DNA of 21,235 nt from MGBC163016 sp964649145. Its GTDB lineage: Bacteria; Actinomycetota; Coriobacteriia; Coriobacteriales; Eggerthellaceae. The stretch covers positions 1-21,235 of the forward strand of contig CAZYOQ010000022.1 in assembly GCA_964649145.1 (NCBI GenBank), read 5' to 3'. A program made the position numbers and the translations under genes. Numbering within the stretch: position 1 is the stretch's first letter; every line of letters begins with the position of its first letter. The notes beneath the pieces are model-generated. The model made no database searches and was not told the DNA's origin. It worked only from the letters and a program-made list of their open reading frames with translations. Of the stretch, positions 14,901 to 21,235 are shown one piece after another.

Positions 14901-17900
14901 CTACGACGCCATGCAATTTTATATTGATGGCACAATTAAACCTGACCTGAACGATGCTCAAGCGGTTTATACTGAGTACAGCGATGACGAAGTTGCATTT
15001 GAGCCTGCCTACATTGAAGCCCACCCAGAGGGCTATGAACCCGAAATTACGGTGGAGTATCTGGGGTCTTATTTGACTCCTGACGAAGACTATGTAGTCG
15101 AATATTCCAATAATACTTCTGTTGGAACAGCTACATATACTGTAAAGCCAGGTTCGAATGGTATCTTTACGGGTTCGATTTCTGGCACGTTTGAGATTAC
15201 CGACGAAAACCCATTCCAGTTTACTTATGGAAGCTATAACCAATTAGATGAGACGACTGGAACCTGTACTGTAATTGGCTTTGAATATAATGGCGCACTT
15301 GATGAGTTCGATCTGGTCATCCCAGAAACTGTCAAGGGAACAGGCCAACGCGGATATAAGTTCGCCTCTGATTCATCGTCGGCTTCAGATCGCTTTGCCG
15401 AAGACGGCACAACCGCTGAAGATGGGGTTACCTATTCAGTAACGCAAATAGGCGACTACGCGTTTTATAGAAACACTGCAAACAATTGGAATAATGTACG
15501 ATCAAATCCTGATGCGGTTGACAAAATCAAATCAGTGACTATACCGAATAGCGTCACATCTATCGGACAAAGAGCATTTAAGCTGGAAGACAACAGTGCT
15601 TCATATCATCGTATCTCGTCTATTAAATTTGACGATCCGACCAAATCGGCTCTTACAAGTATCGGAGAATACGCCTTCCAAAATCAAAGCAGCTTGACGG
15701 AATTCGTTTTCCCTGCTGGCGTGGAAACTATTTCAAATGGCGCATTTTATGTGGGAAGCTCTAACAGCATGGCAAAGCTCTATTTCTTAACCAAAGAGGC
15801 CTCTTTGCCAAGCAGTGTAGGTGCTTCTACATTTAGTGGTGTAGGAAACAGTAGCGCGGTTGAGGCCTGGTACTATAACGGCGCAACAGCTGTCGAGAGT
15901 TTGGTTTCAGCCAATAAAGATACTTCTTCCGGAGCAAATGGCGGTAAAAACTTTACTTCATGTGAATTCCCAGAGGCCAAATTTAGCCTTGCTGGAGAAG
16001 ATGGCGTTACAGTAACTTCAGGTGAAGACCCCGATAATTTGGGTGGCTACGGCTCCACAGCACAGATCAAGCTTCCGGGATCCTCTGCGAAGGCGGCTAG
16101 GACTTCAGACGGTACTGAATTGACGTTTGCTGGTTGGGTTGATGGTAACGGCAAGGAATACCAAGCAGGTGACACTTACACGCTGCCCGAGCATGGAATT
16201 GTGGCATTCACAGCGCGATGGACAGACAAGATCATTACTGTCACAGTGATAGGCGCCGACGGCGAGACATCTACTACGAAGGGCTGCACGAAAGCAGACC
16301 TAGAGAGTCTTGCTAAGTTAAATGGAAATGCTATCTACACGCAGTACGCAAAGAGCGACAAAATCAACGTCTATAAGTCTTCGCAGTACGTTAAGGTTCA
16401 AGACCTTATAGATAGTGCTGAAGTCTCGGGTTATGATAATGCGCTTATCTCTTTGACGTCCGAAGGCGGTCAAGTGGCAACTAAGTTTGGCACCAGACTC
16501 TTCTCAGATCTGAACTCAGGCAAGTGGTATCCATACGCTACGTCTCTTGATAGCAATGGCCTTGGCGCAGCGGAAAGCACCACTTCGTTCTCATTGATGC
16601 TCACTTACGCTACAGGGTCCGCCACGACCACTGCTGAAGCTGTCGCAATAGTTAATGCTGCAGAGTTGGGCAGCGCTAGCGGCATTGTCTCAGCGGTCGG
16701 AATCTACACGGATGCCTCTGGAGCTTTGCAGACCGGCGGCAATCGCATGTGGACAAAAGTTGATGGCATAACTGTTCAGATGACTTCTGCGGTCACCTTC
16801 GAAGGCGGCGATGATGTTTCTGGTACAGCTCCTGCCACTCAATATGCGGCTAAAGACATGACAATTACCATGCCGGCCAATACGTTCACGAAGGAAGACT
16901 TCAAGTTCACAGGTTGGAAGAGTGATCAAGAAGGCGACGATACGCTCTACCAGCCAGGCGAAACTTACACAATGCCTGCCAGTGACGTGAAGTTTACAGC
17001 GCAGTGGACAGATAAGATCTTTAAGGTCACTGTAAAAGACGTTAATGGCGATGAGGTTGCTACGCAGGAGTATTCGAAACAAGAACTCGTGAATCTCGGT
17101 GAAAAAAACGAGAACCCCATATATACACAGTATGGGAACATCACCGTATATAAGTCCACGAAGTATGTAACGGTCAAAGATATACTCGATGAAGCCAAGG
17201 TTGAGGGTTATGAACACGCGCTTGTCTCGCTGACTTATGACGGCGGAAAACCTGCAGATAAGTTCGGCTCTAGGTTCTTCTCGGATCTGAACTCAGGCAA
17301 GTGGTACCCGAATGCTACATCTCTTGATAGCGTCGAAACTCTCGATAAAGCAGCGGGCACCACTCCGTTCTCACTGATGATCACTTACGCTAAGGCAACG
17401 GGCTCGACGACTGCTGAAGCTGTCGAAATAGTCGATAGCGAAGAGGAGGGTAGTGGAAACGGCTTTGTTTCAGCGGTCGGAATCTATGCGGATGCTTCTG
17501 GAGCTTTACAGACCGGCGGCAATCGCATGTGGAAGAGCGTTGATGGCATAACTGTTCAGATGACCTCTAAGGTTACCTTCGAAGGCGGCGATGGTGCTGA
17601 GGGCGACACCCCGGCTGAGCAATATGCGGCTAAAGACATGACAATTACCATGCCAGACAATACGTTTGCGAAGGATAATTACACCTTCAAGGGGTGGAAG
17701 AGCGACCAAAAAGGTGACAGCACGCTCTACCAGCCAGGCGAAACTTACACAATGCCCGCCAGCGATGTAAAGTTCACTGCACAGTGGAGAAAGAACTTCT
17801 CCATTACCGTGAAGGATATCAATGGCGAGACAACCATTACGAAGGTATTCACAAACGAAGAGCTCGCGCAATACGCTGAAGCAAACGAGAACCCCATTTA

Positions 17901-20900
17901 TACGCAGTTTGCAAAGAACGGTATCACTGTCTACAAAGCCACGCAGTACGTGAAGATTGAAGACCTTCTGAATGTTGCCGGAGCCAAAGACTACGAGAAT
18001 GCGCTTATTTCGCTAACCTCTGACGATGGTCAGGTTGCAGGTAAGTTTGGCACCAGACTCTTCTCAGATCTGAACTCAGGCAAGTGGTATCCATACGCTA
18101 CGTCTCTTGATAGCAATGGCCTTGGCGCAGCGGAAAGCACCACTTCGTTCTCATTGATGCTCACTTACGCTACAGGGTCCGCCACGACCACTGCTGAAGC
18201 TGTCGCAATAGTTAATGCTGCAGAGTTGGGCAGCGCTAGCGGCATTGTCTCAGCGGTCGGAATCTACACGGATGCCTCTGGAGCTTTGCAGACCGGCGGC
18301 AATCGCATGTGGACAAAAGTTGATGGCATAACTGTTCAGATGACTTCTGCGGTCACCTTCGAAGGCGGCGATGATGTTTCTGGTACAGCTCCTGCCACTC
18401 AATATGCGGCTAAAGACATGACAATTACCATGCCGGCCAATACGTTCACGAAGGAAGACTTCAAGTTCACAGGTTGGAAGAGTGATCAAGAAGGCGACGA
18501 TACGCTCTACCAGCCAGGCGAAACTTACACAATGCCTGCCAGTGACGTGAAGTTTACAGCGCAGTGGACAGATAAGATCTTTAAGGTCACTGTAAAAGAC
18601 GTTAATGGCGATGAGGTTGCTACGCAGGAGTATTCGAAACAAGAACTCGTGAATCTCGGTGAAAAAAACGAGAACCCCATATATACACAGTATGGGAACA
18701 TCACCGTATATAAGTCCACGAAGTATGTAACGGTCAAAGATATACTCGATGAAGCCAAGGTTGAGGGTTATGAACACGCGCTTGTCTCGCTGACTTATGA
18801 CGGCGGAAAACCTGCAGATAAGTTCGGCTCTAGGTTCTTCTCGGATCTGAACTCAGGCAAGTGGTACCCGAATGCTACATCTCTTGATAGCGTCGAAACT
18901 CTCGATAAAGCAGCGGGCACCACTCCGTTCTCACTGATGATCACTTACGCTAAGGCAACGGGCTCGACGACTGCTGAAGCTGTCGAAATAGTCGATAGCG
19001 AAGAGGAGGGTAGTGGAAACGGCTTTGTTTCAGCGGTCGGAATCTATGCGGATGCTTCTGGAGCTTTACAGACCGGCGGCAATCGCATGTGGAAGAGCGT
19101 TGATGGCATAACTGTTCAGATGACCTCTAAGGTTACCTTCGAAGGCGGCGATGGTGCTGAGGGCGACACCCCGGCTGAGCAATATGCGGCTAAAGACATG
19201 ACAATTACCATGCCAGACAATACGTTTGCGAAGGATAATTACACCTTCAAGGGGTGGAAGAGCGACCAAAAAGGTGACAGCACGCTCTACCAGCCAGGCG
19301 AAACTTACACAATGCCCGCCAGCGATGTAAAGTTCACTGCACAGTGGAGAAAGAACTTCTCCATTACCGTGAAGGATATCAATGGCGAGACTACCATTAC
19401 GAAGGTATTCACAAACGAAGAGCTCGCGAAATACGCTGAAGCAAACGAGAACCCCATTTATACGCAGTTTGCAAAGAATGGCATCACTGTCTATAAGGCC
19501 ACGCAGTACGTCAAGATTGAAGACCTTCTGAATGTTGCCGGAGCCAAAGACTACGAGAACGCGCTTATTTCGCTGACCTCTGACGATGGTCAGGTTGCAG
19601 GTAAATTTGGCGCCAGACTCTTCTCGGATCTTAACTCAGGCTTGTGGTATCCAAACGCTACATCGCTTGATAACGATGATGATCTCGGACCTGCTGATGG
19701 TACCGTTCCGTTCTCATTGATGCTTACCTATGCAGAAAGCGACAAGTGCGATACAACACAACTTGCTGTTGAAAACGTCAATGACAAAGAGCTGGGCAGC
19801 GCTAGCGGTCGCGTTTCTGCTGTAGGCATCTACAAAGACGCTTCCGGAGCCTTACAAACCGGCGGCAATCGCATGTGGACAGAAGTTGACGGCGTGGTTG
19901 TTCAGATGACCTCAGCGGTTACCTTCGAGGGCGGCGATGGTGCTTCTGGTACAGCTCCTGCCACTCAATATGCGGCTAAAGATATGACGATTACCTTGCC
20001 CGAAAACACCTTCACGAGAACCGACGACCTTTCCTTCAAGGGCTGGACAAGCGACCAAGAAGGCGACAACAAAGTCTATGCGGCTGGCGAAACTTACACA
20101 ATGCCCGCCAAAGATGTAACGTTCACAGCGAAGTGGGTGCCTAAGCAAAAAGTTGAAACACCAACTCTTGACCCGATAACCTATAACCCGGCAACCACAT
20201 TGGCCAGCGTTACCCTTAAAACAGGTTGGGCGTGGTCTGATGCAAGCCAGGTTCCAGTAGTCGCTAACTCGGGTTATACGGCGGTATACACACCTACCGA
20301 TGCCGATAACTATGACTACTCTGGAAACGATGGTTACTCGGTCACAGATGATGGCAAGGTCACCATCACACGCACAGTTGAGCTTAGCGTTAACGCGTGC
20401 GAGGTTACATCTACTAACTCCTCTATAACCGTTAAAGACCAGACTTACACCGGCAAAGCTCTTGAGCCTGCAGTGTCTGTTACGGTCAACGGTAATGCGC
20501 TTACACAGGGCAAAGACTTCGATCTTACCTACGCGAACAACGTAAACGTTGGCACAGCTAGCGTAAAAATCACCTTTAAGGGCAACTACTCGGGCTCTCA
20601 GACAAAAACGTTTGCTATCACAAAGGCACAAGCTGCCGCTACAACTCCTGCCACGGTGAAGGCTGGATCCAAGGTGAAGCTAAGCAGTGGAGCCACAGTA
20701 AAAGTTACCTCTACCAAGTCAAAGACGGTTACCTACACAAGTGCTCCTAAGAAGGCAAGTGTGACTGTTCCAGCTACCGTAAAGCTAGCAGATGGCAAGA
20801 CCTATAAGGTCACCGCCATTGCTTCTAAGGCCTTCAACAAGAACACTAAGGTCACAAAGATTACCATCGGTAGTAACGTCAAAACTATTGGCTCTTATGC

Positions 20901-21235
20901 TTTCAATGGTTGCACAAAGCTTAAGAGTGTAAAGCTTGGCAAGAACGTTACAACAATCGGCTCTTATGCGTTTAAGGGCTGCAAGAAGCTATCGTCGTTT
21001 ACTGTAACTGCCAAGGTTAAAAAGATTGGCAAGGGTGCTTTTAGCGGGTGCAAGAAGCTAAAGACTCTCACCGTTAAGACCAAAAAACTTACCAAGAAGG
21101 GCGTGAAATACTCACTTAAGGGCTCTTCGGTTAAAACTGTGAAGGTCAAGGCCTATTCAAGCTCTAAGAAGAACAAGACGCTTGCCAAGAAGTACACCAA
21201 GTACTTCACCAAGGCTAACGCTTCTAAGAAGGCTA
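11971..21235 (+). CDS. Giant modular secreted surface protein (3' end outside window)
   Basis: One uninterrupted frame of 3088 codons, still open at the window edge. ATG 11971 is chosen over ATG 11968 because GAAAGGAG (11959-11966) is 4 bases away rather than 1. Order of parts: signal peptide (basic SKPKRRFGK, hydrophobic to about 40, ADA-T cut near 42); a dockerin/EF-hand-like loop DVDNDGKVDSAD (76-87); GLUG-type repeats (about 115-500; FAGTFDGQGNTIT, then VGGIAG, VGGVVG, IGGIAG, VGGVIG, PGGVVG); Ig/MBG-like segments (about 740-842 and 1011-1085); BspA-like LRR_5 repeats (about 1150-1300; IGDYAFYRN, VTSIGQRAF); one InlB B-type repeat (1331-1417); five ~260-residue modules (1418-2722), each ending in an InlB B-type repeat; a QTYTGKALEPAVSV Ig-like domain (about 2820-2880); and lysine-rich LRR_5 repeats (about 2950-3045; VKTIGSYAFNGCTKLKSV). 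This is the make-up of adhesins and cell-surface filaments; the ligand is unknown. No anchor is visible. The KKYTKYF-type ending suggests only a few residues are missing. Confidence 0.9.
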   Translation, partial: MSTQTEKHAKSKPKRRFGKLFAVLAAACCTAVLAVGIAIADATPEYGWYKSDSDTYTLDSAGDFLGFIEVVNGTADVDNDGKVDSADSFKGKTVQLDANIDLGSQALTPAGTSSTPFAGTFDGQGNTITAWGIAAKSGAGIENLGLIGYASSDSIIKDVNVSGSVSVSADASAAQVKNVGLLVGLSEGSISGVTSNDGSKVTVSSAKVASKTDPYVIRNVGGIAGKVVYNVSDCTNNTAVDVAHTAGTDNSVTESDGNFTTIVDVGGVVGCSGDEDTSVVSDSAQNHGEITNTENQGTVTVEPGEALGAGSWGTSATTLGTHIGGIAGYARGNVTTLTNSGEVSAECGSDVGGVIGSLRGYMTSGNGYNAGSSTVTTGTGDDGSEDDAIEAFDCVNTANVDGLVSVGGVVGRAGTYTTVYGCIDGNMSASATQNLVVAHRSYKPFPGGVVGITAGDVAFCANYGTVAVGTWTTSSAGHTLDNLSLNSGYYASGIVASLQNISTNSTAPTPTAYSNLSLGNVMASDSSSGTEGWRQRSIVGNCEEGINYDNMALAGIVDFDNLSYENYEGTNLVLSKDQLKENALAKDVYEKLVSDNSKAVGFCLSSSDEDSTVIAVMNKNAKYDTSNHTYEVYWIPTNGYTSGYSGYPVLSTRFSNSSPTSIYSATNVTCVKDASYLGKPGAIPVMEATLGDKKLLQYVDFMAEVEDSAINMASGYTTTLYGVGNYKDTVTGTYNIGALNLADCTVNITNVTYDEKPHSFKDDGVTVTVTNPAGIVVDPSQYSVDWGTSSSEWSTSGFDSTGKSTNVVPPVNAGVYDVVFTAADSDKTVTGSVSGNFTIKKASLVYSTDGPHATKIVSGGYEYDWQTWRETDAFGTGDKDLSVTFPYTGHAIIPDVEAEYNGVKLPIYYYSSAENAGITKGDPTYRADDTLRLQTSTVLGTEYESTDNVGEPDVKSTGGLLLTPMNGENSTASNFSSYDAMQFYIDGTIKPDLNDAQAVYTEYSDDEVAFEPAYIEAHPEGYEPEITVEYLGSYLTPDEDYVVEYSNNTSVGTATYTVKPGSNGIFTGSISGTFEITDENPFQFTYGSYNQLDETTGTCTVIGFEYNGALDEFDLVIPETVKGTGQRGYKFASDSSSASDRFAEDGTTAEDGVTYSVTQIGDYAFYRNTANNWNNVRSNPDAVDKIKSVTIPNSVTSIGQRAFKLEDNSASYHRISSIKFDDPTKSALTSIGEYAFQNQSSLTEFVFPAGVETISNGAFYVGSSNSMAKLYFLTKEASLPSSVGASTFSGVGNSSAVEAWYYNGATAVESLVSANKDTSSGANGGKNFTSCEFPEAKFSLAGEDGVTVTSGEDPDNLGGYGSTAQIKLPGSSAKAARTSDGTELTFAGWVDGNGKEYQAGDTYTLPEHGIVAFTARWTDKIITVTVIGADGETSTTKGCTKADLESLAKLNGNAIYTQYAKSDKINVYKSSQYVKVQDLIDSAEVSGYDNALISLTSEGGQVATKFGTRLFSDLNSGKWYPYATSLDSNGLGAAESTTSFSLMLTYATGSATTTAEAVAIVNAAELGSASGIVSAVGIYTDASGALQTGGNRMWTKVDGITVQMTSAVTFEGGDDVSGTAPATQYAAKDMTITMPANTFTKEDFKFTGWKSDQEGDDTLYQPGETYTMPASDVKFTAQWTDKIFKVTVKDVNGDEVATQEYSKQELVNLGEKNENPIYTQYGNITVYKSTKYVTVKDILDEAKVEGYEHALVSLTYDGGKPADKFGSRFFSDLNSGKWYPNATSLDSVETLDKAAGTTPFSLMITYAKATGSTTAEAVEIVDSEEEGSGNGFVSAVGIYADASGALQTGGNRMWKSVDGITVQMTSKVTFEGGDGAEGDTPAEQYAAKDMTITMPDNTFAKDNYTFKGWKSDQKGDSTLYQPGETYTMPASDVKFTAQWRKNFSITVKDINGETTITKVFTNEELAQYAEANENPIYTQFAKNGITVYKATQYVKIEDLLNVAGAKDYENALISLTSDDGQVAGKFGTRLFSDLNSGKWYPYATSLDSNGLGAAESTTSFSLMLTYATGSATTTAEAVAIVNAAELGSASGIVSAVGIYTDASGALQTGGNRMWTKVDGITVQMTSAVTFEGGDDVSGTAPATQYAAKDMTITMPANTFTKEDFKFTGWKSDQEGDDTLYQPGETYTMPASDVKFTAQWTDKIFKVTVKDVNGDEVATQEYSKQELVNLGEKNENPIYTQYGNITVYKSTKYVTVKDILDEAKVEGYEHALVSLTYDGGKPADKFGSRFFSDLNSGKWYPNATSLDSVETLDKAAGTTPFSLMITYAKATGSTTAEAVEIVDSEEEGSGNGFVSAVGIYADASGALQTGGNRMWKSVDGITVQMTSKVTFEGGDGAEGDTPAEQYAAKDMTITMPDNTFAKDNYTFKGWKSDQKGDSTLYQPGETYTMPASDVKFTAQWRKNFSITVKDINGETTITKVFTNEELAKYAEANENPIYTQFAKNGITVYKATQYVKIEDLLNVAGAKDYENALISLTSDDGQVAGKFGARLFSDLNSGLWYPNATSLDNDDDLGPADGTVPFSLMLTYAESDKCDTTQLAVENVNDKELGSASGRVSAVGIYKDASGALQTGGNRMWTEVDGVVVQMTSAVTFEGGDGASGTAPATQYAAKDMTITLPENTFTRTDDLSFKGWTSDQEGDNKVYAAGETYTMPAKDVTFTAKWVPKQKVETPTLDPITYNPATTLASVTLKTGWAWSDASQVPVVANSGYTAVYTPTDADNYDYSGNDGYSVTDDGKVTITRTVELSVNACEVTSTNSSITVKDQTYTGKALEPAVSVTVNGNALTQGKDFDLTYANNVNVGTASVKITFKGNYSGSQTKTFAITKAQAAATTPATVKAGSKVKLSSGATVKVTSTKSKTVTYTSAPKKASVTVPATVKLADGKTYKVTAIASKAFNKNTKVTKITIGSNVKTIGSYAFNGCTKLKSVKLGKNVTTIGSYAFKGCKKLSSFTVTAKVKKIGKGAFSGCKKLKTLTVKTKKLTKKGVKYSLKGSSVKTVKVKAYSSSKKNKTLAKKYTKYFTKANASKKA
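16482..17831 (+). repeat. Exact 1350-bp repeat, first copy
   Basis: Line-by-line comparison with 18042-19391 shows no difference across 1350 bp at a fixed 1560-bp offset (520 codons), so the frame is kept. The block runs from the middle of module 1 through module 2 into the start of module 3. The zero divergence, silent sites included, points to a recent duplication or recent homogenisation. Confidence 0.95.
18042..19391 (+). repeat. Exact 1350-bp repeat, second copy
   Basis: Identical to 16482-17831. It covers the second half of module 3, all of module 4 and the first 44 bp of module 5. The 210 bp between the copies (17832-18041) differ from the matching stretch after the second copy (19392-19601) at 9 positions, mostly silent. 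Confidence 0.95.

Larger units (their letters stand above)
16222..20136 (+). repeat. Five tandem ~260-residue modules
   Basis: Modules lie at 16222-17007, 17008-17787, 17788-18567, 18568-19347 and 19348-20136 (262, 260, 260, 260 and 263 residues). Each begins with a strand such as ITVTV or FKVTVKDVNG. The front part has NPIYTQY, YV-V/I-DLL/ILD, F-SDLNSG-WYPNATSLD, FSLM-TYA and VSAVGIY-DASGALQTGGNRMW. The back part is an InlB B-type repeat from VTFEGGD to F-GWKSDQ, PGETYTMPASDVKFTAQW. Modules 2 and 4 are identical. Module 3 is a hybrid: module-5-like at its start, module-1-identical from 18042 on. Confidence 0.9.

Noticed and set aside
16690..18777. Two identical 175-residue minus-strand reading frames (16690-17217, 18250-18777) and similar ones nearby
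   Set aside because: They lie antisense to the giant surface-protein frame, repeat only because the DNA is duplicated, have no ribosome sites and show no recognisable domain.
16222..20136. CRISPR array or transposon repeats
   Set aside because: The repeats are long, in frame and protein-coding with adjacent modules; there are no short direct repeats with spacers, terminal inverted repeats or transposase.
19912..20631. 239-residue minus-strand open frame
   Set aside because: It is antisense to the last module and Ig-like domain of the giant protein; its composition (many Cys, Arg, Val) is typical of a shadow frame.

Overview
The window looks like a chromosomal segment of a Coriobacteriia-type actinobacterium, most likely Eggerthellales. 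This is judged from the DnaE1 sequence style, moderate GC, small standalone membrane and LuxR-HTH genes, and very large secreted proteins built from GLUG, InlB B-type and BspA-like (LRR_5) repeats. The taxon is inferred, not proven by the sequence.

Layout. 1-185 is unresolved edge sequence. 186-795 is a minus-strand type II toxin-antitoxin pair (Phd/YefM-like antitoxin, then an overlapping PemK/MazF-like toxin) with a palindromic site at its promoter. Between it and dnaE lies a scrap of a second dnaE copy (919-969). 1265-4735 is full-length dnaE (DNA polymerase III alpha). A convergent LysR regulator (4767-5627) is divergent from a small three-helix PQ-loop-like membrane protein (5737-6042), whose 3' end contains a bidirectional terminator. 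On the minus strand follow a nitrilase-family amidohydrolase (6058-6780) and, upstream of it, a CPA2 cation/proton antiporter (6898-8109). A small four-helix membrane protein (8388-8822) meets a standalone LuxR-type HTH protein (8812-9072) tail to tail with an 11-bp overlap.

The right half (9413 to the window end) is a surface-protein locus on the plus strand. The first gene encodes a 776-residue secreted protein with Ig-like domains, a domain resembling the sulfite-oxidase/molybdopterin-oxidoreductase fold, a Gly/Asp-rich stalk and a C-terminal membrane helix. The second encodes a giant secreted protein: one open frame from 11971 that is still open at 21235, at least 3088 residues. It has GLUG repeats, Ig/MBG-like domains, BspA-like repeats, five ~260-residue modules each ending in an InlB B-type repeat, and a lysine-rich BspA-like C-terminus.

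The most notable feature is inside the giant gene. A 1560-bp (two-module) period has been duplicated in tandem, leaving two copies of 1350 bp with no difference and a recognisable hybrid module at the junction. The front half of each module has the same signature order as the molybdopterin-fold-like domain of the neighbouring surface protein, so the two adjacent genes appear to share a domain family in different architectures. The TA, dnaE, transport and enzyme genes look like ordinary chromosome and show no functional link to the surface locus.
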